Assembly: GCF_014851395.1 (NCBI RefSeq)
Contig: NW_024041373.1
Coordinates: 62,001-126,000, forward strand
DNA length: 64,000 nucleotides
DNA from: Micropterus salmoides
Taxonomy: Eukaryota > Chordata > Actinopteri > Centrarchiformes > Centrarchidae
Direction of reading: 5' to 3'
Positions 1 through 13,411 of the stretch are shown in pieces. Position 1 is the stretch's first letter. The number at the start of each line of letters is the position of its first letter. Both the position numbers and the translations under genes were made by a program. The notes under the pieces are model-generated. The model saw only the letters and a list, made by a program, of their open reading frames with translations. It searched no databases and was not told where the DNA came from.

Positions 1-2125
1 ACTAAAACAGGAAATAGGCAGACACATGGACCAACAGACAGTCAATTTTAAAATAAAACAGGAACAGGACAAGTACACTGAACCAAAACCTTAGAAACAC
101 AGACAAGTTCTAAACATATTAGGTCTATAGTAATAAAAAAAAAAATGGAGAGACGGGAGAGGTTTAATAATGAGAGATTTTTTTCCCCCTGGAAAAATAA
201 TCACAAATCTACAAGTAAAACATTTAAATATTTTCTAACATTATAGTCATACATTTATTAGAGGACTCTCTGACAATAGTGTTTTTTGTCAAAGAACCAC
301 ATCGCTAGGCCATGTAGGCCTATTGTGTATGCAGTGGAAAATTGCATTAAACTTCTGAATCAGATGTAGCAATGAAAAATAACTGTGATTTCAGCCCACA
401 TCACCACATTATCAGCCGCATTGGGACTTGCCATGCCATGATCTGGATTTTTTGTGACTTTAATTTCAGGGTATTTCTGAGTTTGTTCTTTCTCGTATTA
501 TTAACCCCCACCCTGGTTATTTTCAATCTAAATATTTGTAAACATTTAGGATAATTAAATAATACAAATGGGTTACATGTTAGAAATTGGCCCGTTAATG
601 AATTAGGATCTAGGATCAGAGGCTGCAGCCTGTTTGAATGTAATGCTATTGTGTTAAGAATAACTTCCTTTCAGCTGCAACCCCAGTGGAACAAGTCAGG
701 AAATATTTTATCAAGTGGTATGAAGTGAACAGTTCTCATTAACACTGAGTACAGATGTGGTGTGTAGTCCATGTATATGGATAACCTCAAGTTAACCACA
801 GACATAACCTGCTCGGAACAGTGTAGAGTTGCAGCGTAAATTGCCATGACACCTGGGGTAAACCTATCCACCTTAAGTAGTGCGGGTTAATCAGGAAGTT
901 ACACCCGACGTTACATAGTTACTCCTGAAGTTACTGGATAAGCTGAGATGATGACAGTGGAGGAAAACAAAACAATCAGCTAAAAGAGGCTAAAACACTC
1001 CATAGTGTAGAGCTGGTGATCATTCTCTGTGGGTTTTTAACTATGACCCAAACTTCACACATCAACAATGTATCACATGATGTTTATAAAAATATTTATT
1101 AGTGCCTTTATAAAATATAAAATTGAATCTCTGTGTGAGTCTGTAAAGGTATTTGGTTCTAAATGCTCATTTGTATGTTTCCATCAATCTGTGTGGGTGA
1201 ACTCAGTGTCAACAACCCGTATGCAAAACCAGCCAGTCCAAACCCTAACATAGTCAAATGACCCTTGCAACATGGAGCAAATATTTTTTTAGTCGTCCAA
1301 AAACCTTAAGAATTATTTACTTTGCCTGCAACGGAAGCAAAAGTACATGTGCACATTGTCATTAACAAACACATACAGTACACACACAGACATACACATC
1401 TGTGCACTATATTTAGTGGTACAAACATGTCATGGTGTCTTGTGTTGTTGCAGGGAAATATCTATTCTCATCACCACTACTGTGTCTGTTCAAAGATGGT
1501 CAGCTGGATGACCTTCCCAGCCCATGCTGTGGGCTGGTGTTCACAGACAGCATGCCTGGAACTATAAGGAATGGATAATTCAAATCCTGTGGTCATGCTC
1601 CTGCACATAGGCGAACATGCACAGGATATTTACAGATATTTTGAGTGGCTGTTTCCTTTACACTTTTATATACTTGAGTATAATTTTTTTTCTTCTCTGT
1701 GTCCTGTAAGCTTGGCACTCAGGTTCATGAAGCTTTGTTGTGATATGGGTGAGTGTCAGCTCCTCTGCAAGCCTCTGTGACCCACAGTTCCCCTTAACCC
1801 ACTTCTGATTGTCCACACTGATGGAGAGGTTAACTTGTATTTTTGTAGAAGCATAATTTCAGTCTTAAGACGAACTCATCAGAAGCATCCAGTAGGGTTG
1901 TTAGAAAATCTGGTGAGAATTTTCCAGTAACAGGTCAGCACTTTACCAGAAACCATTCAACAGCTTAAGATCTCTGCTGTTACGCACTAAAGACAGGGCC
2001 TCCCCCTGACAGGAAGAACGTATGACCTCACATGTAAGAAACTCCCTCGGTGTCCTTTCATATTGAATGATTCCACACCTCACGATTTATGTCCAATTCC
2101 AGCATTCAGCGCCAATGCAGGCACT

Positions 2126-2275
2126 ACTGATAAAGCTTATAGTTAGGGCTGGCTCACATGAGTCTAGAACCATCGCTTAGTTATGCTGCTATAGGCCTGG
2201 ACTGCCAGGGGACTTCCCATGATGCACTGAGCTCCTCTCTACTCCTCTCTCTCTCCATCTGTATTATTGTTGTTA
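2126..2275 (+). mobile_element. LINE 3'-end fragment (L2/Rex-like)
   Basis: This segment closely matches the reverse complement of about 59815-59970, where the same sequence follows a recognisable reverse-transcriptase C-terminus. Shared blocks include AAAGCTTATAGTTAGGGCTG, TTAGTTATGCTGCTATAGGC and CCCATGATGCACTGAGCTCC. It is therefore a short plus-strand relic of the same LINE family with no coding part left. The family name is uncertain. Confidence 0.7.
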
Positions 2276-3079
2276 TTGTTAGTATCATTAACATTACTAT
2301 TGTTGAAGAATTATTGTGAGCCAGGTTCAGGTGTGGAGAAGTTTCGGAGACTGATGAAGACTTAACATAATATGGTTTATTGAGCCCGGCCGAGGAGACA
2401 CTGTGCCAGCAAACAACATGTGGACAACACGTCGAATGCCAAAACCAAATCTGCAGGAGAATATCTTTTGGTCCCATTATTTTTCTTTACTCCCTAGTTC
2501 CTGTAGGTTCCCTATTAGGTCATTTTTAGCTGGCCTAAACCTAAAACAACAAATATATCAGATGTTTGGATTCCACATCATATTAGAATCTATTACTTTC
2601 CACGAGTTGTACTCAAATCTGTGGAGCCAGCAAGTTCTTGTAAACATTCTCGTAAGGCTGAACCTTTTGCGCTCTCTCACCCTCAACCACAAATGGTCGA
2701 GACAGATGGCCGCCCACGCTGAGTCATGGTTCTATCCAAAACCCTACCACGTGCATATTGCAGAAAGTGAACTTGGCACTGGGCTTGTCATAATCCAGGT
2801 TTATGGGGATTGGTAAATACATTCTTGTTGTGGCAACAGGGTTGGGGGAACACCACATGAATGAAACAGCAAGAGACTAAATGAACATCAGGAACAACAT
2901 CAGCGACGTCTGACATCTGTCAACACCACTCACAGCATCCCCTGATGAGAGCTCAGTGGTCATCAAGCAGGAGTCAGTGGACGGAGATCATTCACATCTG
3001 ACGCCAGTCCGTCTTTGAACAGAGACAGAGATTACCATTCACAACCGCCTCTTCTCACATGACCGAAAGGTCACGATTA

Positions 3080-3243
3080 GGTCCTCTGATGATGGAGCAG
3101 TGGATAAGAGACATACCTTTGGTGTAAGAGACCTGGGTTCAATTCTCCACTGTGACACATCCACCAATGTGGCCCCAAGATACTTAACCCCTAGTTGCTC
3201 CAGAGGAGTGGATAAAAGCGTCAGCTAAGTGAATAAACGTAAA
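3080..3243 (+). mobile_element. tRNA-derived SINE (V-SINE-like)
   Basis: The head looks like a tRNA, with a B-box-like GGGTTCAATTCTCC at about 3136-3149. It is followed by a CCACCAATGTGGCC block, a TACTTAACCCCTAGTTGCTC block and a tail GGATAAAAGCGTCAGCTAAG. That tail is typical of fish SINEs mobilised by L2-type LINEs. It is truncated and has no clear poly-A or target duplication. Confidence 0.7.
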
Positions 3244-3441
3244 CCTATGCCAGCTCTATTTGCTGAATGAAGATCACGAGATGCAGATGAAAGCTCTGAC
3301 TCATTAGTAAGTGGACTTAAGCTTAGACATCAGATTGGCTTTCGCAAATCTTTCTGCTACACTGAGGTGACCTACATCCAACATGTTGCTATATTTTAAT
3401 GTTGATGATTCATCCTGCAGCGACACACCACTGAGTGTGTC

Positions 3442-4020
3442 CTAGACATCAGAGTATAAAGGCTTCCCGTTACGGTCCTCCCAGGTAACACACATCCTGG
3501 GTCTGTGGGCTATCCTGGTGACGTCCAGTTCAGGTTTACTGTAGTACCATTTGTTTAGCAGCTGGTCCACCTGCTCCTGCTTTGAAATCCCATGAAGTCT
3601 CTCTTCCTCTTCATCCTCCCACTCCGATCGGGAGTTCGTGATGAAGGACGGGTGGGGAAGACAGAGTACAGCATCCTCCCTCATGTCCTCAAAGAACTGC
3701 ACCACACATTTACGGGCGAAGTCACGAGCGTGCAGGACGCAGGTTTCGTCAAAGAGCTTCTGCTCCACGTCGAGGTAGTTGCTCCAGTATCGCGTCTGCA
3801 GGGAGGTGGCGTAGTCGTCGAAACAGGGCTTGATGAGGCGTCCTAGTGCTCCCAGTACAATCAGCAAGAGGAGGATGGACCAGCCAACTGCCTAAACAGG
3901 GCAAGGAAAGTTAGCTACACAAAGCCAACAAAAGCTATCAGTCAGTTGGTGCAGTGATTGTGACAAGCCCACAAAGAGTCAGTGAAGCCAGTTCTTTTAT
4001 TCCTGACACTCCCACAAAAG

Positions 4021-4072
<52 letters not shown>

Positions 4073-7017
4073 CGTGCATGTGTGTGCACGTGCGTGCGCA
4101 TGCATGTGCACGTGCGTGCGCGTGCAGCCTGATCAGCAGATTGGTGTGACAATTCTTCTACATATGACTCTAAGATTGCAGTCTCAATGTAGCCTCAGAT
4201 ACTAAATGCACAGCTTGTCAGTCAACGTGGTGGTCGGTTTGTGCAGGGTTGCACTATTGCACCTGTTTTTACTGATGTTGCTGCATTTTAACCGTAGTTA
4301 TTTTTCAAGCTCTGACGTATTTCACTCGAAGTTTATATTTTGGATTTAAATTAGAGATTTCTGCTTTATATAGTGATAATGATTAAAATATCTTTCATTT
4401 GCACATAATTCTACCACCATACAGATTCGCTATCAGCCAAGAAAACTGATGTAAATTTGATATGAACTTTATGTATCAGCTGATGTTAGCCTATAGCAAA
4501 TATATTGTTATTGTCAAATATGTCAGCTGATAACTGTCAGTGAAGATATGTCTGAGATCACTGTGTCTCCATTACAGTTCCACCAGAGAGAACTGACAAG
4601 TATTTTTTTAGTTGTTTGGTTATGACAAATGGTTATCTCTCCAATTGATATCGGTCAGTCTGAAAAACCCAGTGAAAAACCTTGTTAACCATAAATAATT
4701 ATATACTGTATATTATATTAAATAATCATATACCTAAATCCAAATTAAGCCTTGTATGATTTCAGGCTTTTGGGTTATGACAGGACATCATTGTGAATGT
4801 AGGATTCATTGAACAACACTTATAATTTGGTCACAGTCATTCCTGTTTTTTCACAGTGAGACAGAGACCAACACCTCAGAACACTTTGTGCCTCTTCAAT
4901 GAGTCCCTGACATTGAACATGTCTGCCTTCTGAAGTGTCCTTTCTTTTGTTTCTATTTATCGAGGATATGTCTCAGGACACCCCCAGGCTTCATTTTTTG
5001 CCTTAATCCTGTATCACACCATTTAAGTGGCCCTCTGATCAGGCCAGGTGTATGGGAAAAATGAACCGTGTCCCTGATCTGACAGAACACACCACTGAAG
5101 GTCTTCAAAAGGATCAAGGTACGTAGTAAAGATGTGTTTGTGTGTATGTATGTATATACAGTATGTAAGCATGCTGAGGGTGGAACAGCTTACTTGTGAA
5201 TAGCAACGAACGTAACGAGAGACTGCTTTGCGGAAAGAGCTGTTTGTGAAGATAATGTCCTCCTTGCAGGGCACTTTGGCCATGATTTTGATCACATCCA
5301 GACTTGTGTTGTTGGGAAAACCTGAAAAAAACCACCACATGATACATCATCCAGACCAATAATGTGCCATAAATAGATATATAGTAGGAAGAATAGTCAT
5401 TGTAATATGTATTTCTCTATGTAGAATGTTTATGTAGATACCTGAGAAGAGAGCAGGGTCTACACTAACACTGAAGGCACAGATGAAGATCTTTCCATCC
5501 AGCAAAGTCACCAGGATCCACACCATCGGCGCCAGCAGAGCCCTCTGGATCATGGCCGAGAAAAGGTACCTGCAGGAAAACACAAGACCAGTTTTCTTTC
5601 CCACGTTTTCTACAGCTTGACCCTTAAATATTACCTTTAGTCTGTCACAGTCTCTGGCTACAAAAGAAAACTATGAGGGAAACACAATAGGATAGTGTCA
5701 GCAGCTTGTGCAGGAAATACACATTCATAAATACATTTTTGCCAATAAATACTGGATAAAAATGAATACTTTACTGCCTGTGCGTCACGGGATGTGGTTA
5801 ACCTAGCTTAGCATAAAGATTGGAACCAAAGACTGCTCTGTGAGTGCACAGAACAGTACTCGCAAGTGGAAAGCCATCCTCATGAGGGAGCACATGCACA
5901 AATGCCTTCGCCCTGCCTATGTGCTCGCAACTGCTCAACACGCCTGCTCACATAGTCTGCGCTCGCTATCAAGCATAAACTGTTTAAATTAATCTCTAGA
6001 GACCTCTGTCTGTCAACAAACATCTCTACTGATGACATGTGCAGAGTTCTGGAAAACAGGAATGGAAATGAGTCTTTTTTTGTCCAAAGGGAGAATCCGG
6101 GAGTGGCGAGGCAGACAAAGGTGAAGAAATCAATAAAATGCATGCGCTTACAGAGGAACAAGAGAAATTCAGAGCCGAACTTCACAGAAATTGCAACAAA
6201 AAAAATGCTGGAAGGCTTTTACCAACTTGACTAACTATAAAGGATCAGTTTGAACTAACAGAGGCAAATTATTTGGAAGAGCTGCCAGTTATTATGATGT
6301 TACCAGAAGTCACTGTCAGTGCTGTCACTGCAGGGAACCCTGGTAGACTTAGCATCAGGTAGATTGAAGCTGAGTGAAAAGATCACTTCAGTCTTCCATG
6401 GAGTAGGAAGACTGGCTATGAAAGTTAAGGCCAGAAGATATCTACCCAGAGTGAGAGTGAAGACACCAACAGGTACAGAAAGAGCTCACATACTTGTCTG
6501 CTTTGGTCTGCAAGCAATTGAGGAAATTCTTCCTAGAAACTAAACTGGAAGATTTAAAAGTTTAATCCCTTATGTTCAAATTGATACTTTCAATCTACTG
6601 TGCACTCACATGCGTAGTATAGTTACAACGGTTTGTAATCCAAAAAAAGGTGATGACCTTGAAAGTTTAATGTCAGAATAACTAATGTGTTTCTCTGAAA
6701 CAGTCTTAGTAAATTAAAGTTTTGACTCACTTAACCACAGCAGGATTTTTGGATCTGTTACCAACAGGTCTCATCCACTCCTCCATCATGACGCCTGTAT
6801 GCCGGTTGACCAGGACCCCCAAGAAGAACAGTATGATGGGCGGTACGATCATCACTCCCAGGGAGTACAGTTTGTTGTACTGAGGAAGGCACGGGCAGTT
6901 AAAGTCAAAACTTGTGTAGAGCTTGACACTGACCAAGGCCAGGATGATACAGATCCCATTGGATATAGACTCAGAGTTGGACTGGAAGTACTGCAGGACT
7001 AACTTCAGACGCTCCAT
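3442..7017 (-). CDS. calhm3: Calcium homeostasis modulator 3 (ion and ATP channel subunit)
   Basis: Four exons read right to left: 6731-7017, 5442-5569, 5194-5321 and 3442-3891. Each has GT/AG ends, and phases join into 330 codons plus TAG (human CALHM3 is about 344 aa). The family forms large-pore plasma-membrane channels. CALHM3 pairs with CALHM1 in taste-cell ATP release (family knowledge). The N-terminus has a helix, then a first membrane segment and the FDFNCPCLPQYN loop with Cys41 and Cys43. Cys126 and Cys157 are the likely partner cysteines in the second outer loop, where N-X-S/T sites at Asn142/143 lie. The last exon carries the fourth membrane segment (GWSILLLLIVLGALG) and the long cytoplasmic helical tail with RYWSNYLDVEQKLFDETC. 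The motif set fits CALHM3 better than CALHM1 or CALHM2. No other CALHM gene lies in the window. Confidence 0.93.
4024..4126. repeat. GT microsatellite grading into GC/GT alternating tract
   Basis: About 20 GT units are followed by CG and TG/CA steps. Purine and pyrimidine alternate without a break over 103 bp. It lies in calhm3 intron 3, about 130 bp from the acceptor of the last exon. Confidence 0.95.
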
Positions 7018-8618
7018 AGCTGAAGGAAATGTTCAGGGTGGTAGAAGTAGAAGTAGACACAAGTAAAATAGCTGATCCAACTGCTGCTGGGGTTTTTAAT
7101 TCAACCAGTGAATACAGAAAAAGTTCCAGTAGTGAGATATAGTGTTACATAATGTTTTACCTCACAAATCCTTTGAAGTAAACTCCACAATGTAGCAGCC
7201 TCAGTAAACAACCTGAGCTTTTGTGTGCAGATAGCAGTGACGGAGTGAGTCCTGCAGTGATCCAGGGAGAGTCTGAGAATGTATGAATACACCTGACCAG
7301 GTGACAGAGCTGTGCGGCCACACCCTGCCTCACTGTCAAAGCAGCACTCACATCAAAGGCTTACTGAGAAAAGGAGCAACAGCAGTAGTTCCTGTTACGG
7401 CTGTATGGGGCCTGAAACTCTAAGCATTTGGGACTGTACAGTAGATGAGCCATCACTGTTGGTTTGAATTTAATATTAATGTTTAATCCCTTGTGTTCAT
7501 AGTTTAGGGCTTCATTTCTTCTGGTTCAAACAGTCAATCCAGGAAGCACCGTTTAGAAAGTTGACATTGTAATTCTGAGGGTGCAATGGCATGTATCCTC
7601 TGAGGACCATGTGTACACTATAAATGATCAAATCAGCCCACTCTGAAGAACCGTTTCCAGCTATAAAGCTCAGTGTTGAAAAGTATTTTATCTGCATCAT
7701 GAGATAAGGAACGAATGCTACTCAAAGGCCTATAAGAAACATGTTTTGGAGCTTAGGCTCACAAGGAAAGCATTTCAACTCTATTCAAGAAATCAGAACC
7801 TAACAGGCCAATATGTTTATGCAAATGCTGGGGAAAAAAACACCACATAGATATCAAGTTTACTTTATTTATATAAAAGACATGAAAAAACATGCTTCAC
7901 CTGCATGAAAGTGCTTTGATTACAACATTGTTATAGATAATCTGTTCTGAATGGCCAAATAAATCAAGAGGACTAACCGGACACGTCACTACAGCTTTGT
8001 GTGGTTAAACAGATGCATAGACCCTGTGCATGCCAACAGTGAGAGGGCCGTTTGACTGAAGGTCAAAAAAGAATCTCAAGTCTCTTAACAAAAATAATTG
8101 TTTACGTGAACAGCTTCCTGAGTGTGACTAAAGAATCCAATTCATCAGGTTCAATGGGAAAACTTGTCAGTCTACAGGTCTGATTTCTAATCAAACATTT
8201 GGATTGCAATGTTGTGGGTTCTCTGGCAGGTTCTACATTGTGTATCAATGATAGTCTTAATGCCACTGTAAGAGAGAGAAGGAGGATCGCGCACACTGAA
8301 TCTTTTTTCCCCCCTTTATATGTTGGCACAGAAATGATCAAAAGCTCAGAGATGTCCTTCAAACTCTTAAAAGGTGTACAGTGATTAAACACCTCAGACT
8401 ATGCTAACACCAAAACAGTACAACGGAAACGCTCATTAAACAGAGTGGTATCAAGGCAGTTAAGAAAGTAAAAGACAAAACATACACTACACTACAAACA
8501 GCAGTTTCAGGATATTTTTGTTACATTTCAGTGACAGCAGTTGTGAGCCATCTGGGAGCAGCTTTAGCTTTTTTTCTGGGACTGGTGAGAAGTTCAGATC
8601 TCAATGTTTCAAATGTTC
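7018..8618. other. Spacer between calhm3 start and hells stop
   Basis: It contains the calhm3 5' flank and the hells 3' UTR. A minus-strand AATAAA at 7864-7869 lies about 750 nt after the hells stop and is the only clear polyadenylation signal there. No other coding exon, RNA gene or recognisable repeat was found. Short open frames on both strands lack splice context and family resemblance. Confidence 0.6.
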
Positions 8619-11600
8619 TCAGGTCAACGTCATCTTTGACGACTCTTTGGCATCGATCACTCTGAAGACTCCCACCTTCTCTTTCTTCAGGTTCCCCTTT
8701 TCTTTGTCTGAAAACAAATAATACTTTACTTTGGCTCACTGGTTACACAGTGAGAAGTCCGCAGTCAGTACAGATAAGAGATGATCACAATTTATACCTG
8801 TGAGTAGGTATCAAGCTAAACAGTCAACAGTCTGTAACAGACAACGGAGGTTCAGTTCACCCTAATGACCAAAACCAAAGTCTGGGTAACACTCTGGATC
8901 AACAATGGGACATGCTCCTTAAAAGACTACTCTGCTGAGTAATATTGTCCTCTTTTGGAAATGAGCAGCACAAAATTCCATTCACCTCGATTTTTGTACT
9001 GAGGTGGCAGCAGTACATTTATTTTGGCAGTTTGTTCTGTCAGTGTGGTACAGCTAAATAAAGACAGAAACAAATATTGTATCTTTTACATTGTCGTGTC
9101 TTTGGCCAAACTGTAACTAGACCGTAGTAATAGTAATAATTTTTTCTGCTTGTCCCCCTGAAAACTGTGTGTCTCCTCACCCAGCAAGTCACTGCGATCC
9201 AGCAAAACCTCCAGGTCCTTGTCGCTGATCACCTTCCCCCTTGATGCTTTCACCTCCCTGAGTGAGACAGAAGTTACAGCTAAATGTTGCTCACGTTCCA
9301 TGTTCACTTTACATGGCCCAGATATTTAACCCTGTTGGAGTAGAGGATGCTCTCTTACTTCTCAGTGCCTCTGGCTTTGAGCAGCTCCATCAGCTCATCC
9401 AGATCAATGCAGCTTTTACTTTGGTTCAGCTCTGCCTTCCCGCCTTTGAACTTATCTGTGGAGGAAAGCAAAAACAAATCAAACCAGTTGGAAAATATTT
9501 CGTACCACACATGTTCCCGTGCTTACAATTAAAGATGTAGTGCACAATAATAATGACCAAACTGGTTTGTGCTATGGAAAACAATACTGATCTACTGCTG
9601 CAGTCAGTTTAAAGCAAGACATTTTTCTGTGCCTGAAGTGTGTTCGGGTTTTAAGATAAAGATGGAGGGTAGGGGGCAAGAGCATAAGCTTCCGCACACA
9701 TATGGTTCCAGTGTTATTTTTAGTGTCGTTTGGCACCCAGACCTAAATATTTATGTAAAAACAGACAAAACTGGACATGAAACTTCCTGGTGAGATCAGA
9801 AAATATGTCTGTAACTTTGCTCCAGCTATCGTTGTACTTTTCTGTGAACAAATTAGCATAGCATAGCCCTGATGGATCCGAACTCCATTCAGAAAACAAA
9901 CATTTTAGAAGTTGTTGTCCTGCTGTCTTGCTGACAGACCAGACAAAGCATGAATTCATATGTTTAACAAATCTGCATCATGTTGTAGTTATTTTGTTCA
10001 TGTTATTGCGTTGTGTGTGTGAACACTCAGCAGTAAAACTCTGCAAGGATTAAATTTGCGTTTGGTCTGAATATAGCATAACTCATCAATAATCATTCAT
10101 GCAGAAGAACGAGTTCAACATTTCTACTGTAGCGTCAACCTTTTTTAATGTCCCGCCTCCTCCAGGCTGTGATTGGTCGGTTCTCAAAAAGTTACTTTGA
10201 AAAGCACGTTTTTGCACACGGCTGCATGACAGCACCCGAGCTGAACAGGTGAGCGTCACATAGGGCCCAGAGATCCTGATATAGAGGGCAGGTACGCCAA
10301 AGAGTAAAATGTAGACATACTGGTATCGGTGGCCCACTTCAAGCACTGCCTATAATCAAAATAGACGACATTTATCTGTGAAACCGCTGGTGGATTACCT
10401 TCCAACAAAAATGGTCTTGTTACGTTGGCAAAGGTCCAGACGATCCAATCCAGTAAACTATTTAGTCCAAAACCCATTATTATATCAAAAAATACACACG
10501 GACTGCTGTTAGCATGTAAACAAAAAAAAGCAGCTACACGTTGACCTTTTAATTGACACTGCAATTGACCCAATAGAAACTTCCACGTAGTCATGAAGTG
10601 CCAGTCCCTTTCTTTCTTGTATACATCAAACCACCAATTGTGCTGAGGACTGATGCTTCACTCACAAATACTACGCAACAGACATAATTATATATTGTTG
10701 CATATAAAAACGCCCCACGCCGGAAAACTTTAAGCCCTGTGGCGTGCATGGAGCGGTGGAGGTGGGGAAGCCACTCACTCTTGTGGATGACCATCTGCTC
10801 CAGCTTCCTCTTGGCCGCAGCCCTCTCCAGGATCTTCTGGTCGATGGTGTTGGCTGTGACCAGGCGGTACACCACCACTGGTTTGGTTTGCCCGATGCGA
10901 TGACAGCGGTCCTGAGCCTGCAAGTCTGCCTGGGGGTTCTGGGGCGGGGACACACAACACACGTACGGGGAATGTGTAGAACTGTAACGTTTGAAAAACA
11001 GGCTCATCGTCCATTATTATTAATCGGCACCTACCCAGTCGCTGTCGAAGATGATGACAGTATCAGCCGCTGTCAGGTTGATCCCAAGTCCTCCGGCTCT
11101 GGTGCTCAGCAGGAACAGGAACACCTCGGGATCTTGGGAAAACTTGGTCATCTGGGGGAGAAGAAGAACCGGATGATGCAGTAGCAGGGACAGGTCAAAG
11201 TTCTAACAAATTAGAAAAAGACACTGAGGGCAGCAGTTGCTTCCCTCAGTGTGTGGTCCCTCTCCTAATGAGCGGCGTGTCCTCATAGTAACCTGCTCAC
11301 AATGCTTCTCAACACTTCGCACCTTCTTCATCAACTTGGTGTTTAAAACTCACATTTTCGTCTCTGTCAGAGTAGGACATGCTGCCGTCCAGCCGGCTGT
11401 ACTGAAAGCCCCGCAGATAGCAGTAATCCATCAGAATATCCAGAATGGACGTCATCTGACTGAAGATCAGAACCTGGACCACATCAGCCAATCAGACAGA
11501 GGTCAGAAACAAGGCAAAGGCAACTAACAGCATGGGCAGAGGACAGAGTATATTAAAACTTAAAGATCACTTTATTTCTTTTTCATTCCACATCACTGTG

Positions 11601-13363
11601 TTTTGTGCTTCCCGTGGTATCAATAATTAGATATATGGTAAAGATTACAATATTATCTTTTCACTAGTAATCTTTTGAGAAATATTTTCATAGAAATTTA
11701 TGTTTTGGAATCAAGGCCACTAAGTTAACATGTTTTCTGAGCAGAGAACTGTTTCCACCCAGAATATAAAAGCACAGCAGGTAACTGCACACCTAGCAGC
11801 AGTAAAATATAAGCAGTTTGGCCTGACTCAGCAGAGCCATTAGTGAGAGGATAGAAAGATCTATCTGGACTAGATAGATCTCTTTCACTAGTTTGAAAGA
11901 TTTGATTAATCCTCCACTTTTTCTGATGCGCTGACATGTAGTTAGATCTCTGGTAACTGGTGTTGTGTTTCACCTTATGTCCCCTCTTCTTCAGGGCAGG
12001 CAGAAGTCTGTCCAGGATGAGAAACTTCCCAGAGCTCTGCACCAGCTGTTCATCAATCTGCAGGGGAGACAGCAGGACGTACATGGGGTGAAGAAGGGAA
12101 CACAAATCGACTCCTGAAAAACATTCTGTTCATCTGCTCCATTCCACTTTATTTACCTTCATTAAGTTTGATTATATACACATATTATTCAGTTCCAGCT
12201 GAGAATGTAGCACAAACATTACTGTAGCAGAGTGCAGGTGACGGTGCATTACCTTGAACTCCTGTGTGGCAGGGTCGAGTGGGTACTCCACCAGGTAGGG
12301 GTGGTTACAGCATCTCTTTAGCAGCATGAGAATGTTCTGCAGCTTCAGGTTGATCTGGGAGTTCAGTGGACTCTGGACTTCCAGCACTGGACGGGGGCTG
12401 AGGGAAAGAAGACGAAGTTGGACTACACAGCCATGTTGTGCTTCTTATGCAACATGTCATTTGTGACATGCCTTCCAAAATAAATAAACCATATATAAGT
12501 GCTGGGGTTTTCCTGCATAGTGATTTACGAGGTGGCTGTCTGTCAGATTTGGTCCCACCTCCAGCTCTTGACAAAACTCTAACAGTGTCTTTATGGTAAA
12601 CACTGTTTTCTAGCAGGCTAGACACTTGCTGTTTGTTAGCTATGTAGATCAACACATAAGCTTTGATGTTGTATTTGATTTAAAGCTGAACAGCACCTTT
12701 ATTTTTATTTAATAAAATATACATTAACATTATGAGTGCCATAATGATGAATGATTAAAACTCTTAAAATTCAACAAAGTTGTAAGAAGTGTTTGCTCGA
12801 GTTAGGTGAAGGTCTCAAATAACTATTTATAAAAAGCATTGTTTAATGTTGTAACTATACAGTGCACTGATTTGCACGTACAGTTATTACAACACGCCTA
12901 AACTGTGGGCAAGTGAAGAGGACGTGATTTGATGGTGCGGATTACAAAATGGAGGAAGATAGAGGGATTAATAAGAGACAGGCCAGAGAAAGACACTAAG
13001 CCAACAGAAAACAGCAGCTCTGTACAGTGTGTCTGCTGTAAAACAGAACCAGCCAACCACAACAGCAACACTTTACGAATCCACGGAGCAGACCTCAAAC
13101 AAGCAAACGTTAGCATTAAAGGTAAATCATGATTGCTAGTCGAGATGAAGGCTAGCAAAAGTAAGCCACAATTCTTAGCTGTAAATATATAAACGTGTTT
13201 GTAGTTGACTGGTTAGTCCGTGACTTTGTGTTGTAACGTTACAGTGATACGAGTTTCACAGCTGATCCTGATATCGGGGGCACCAAGGAAAAGGATTTCT
13301 TAACCAAATCCTTGATGAAATAAGCTGTAGAATACTCCATTACTGAGATAATCAATAGCGGCA

Positions 13364-13411
<48 letters not shown>

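Larger units (their letters stand above)
1..3441. other. Intergenic region downstream of calhm3
   Basis: No exon with convincing splice sites or family similarity was found on either strand. The stretch holds a LINE 3' fragment near 2126-2275, a short piece near 2690-2740 that resembles LINE 3'-UTR sequence common in fish, and a SINE at 3080-3243. The rest is AT-rich and featureless. A 137-codon open frame at 2403-2816 overlaps the repeat-like part and is not considered a gene. The calhm3 3' UTR must extend leftward from 3442. Candidate polyadenylation signals on the minus strand are ATTAAA at 3395-3400 and AATAAA at 2376-2381. Confidence 0.6.

Noticed and set aside
2403..2816. 137-codon plus-strand open frame
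   Set aside because: Part of it (near 2690-2740) resembles LINE 3'-UTR sequence. There are no conserved motifs.
6319..6543. 74-codon plus-strand frame in calhm3 intron 1 that might be a retroelement gag piece
   Set aside because: No zinc knuckle, protease or other diagnostic motif was seen and the frame is short.
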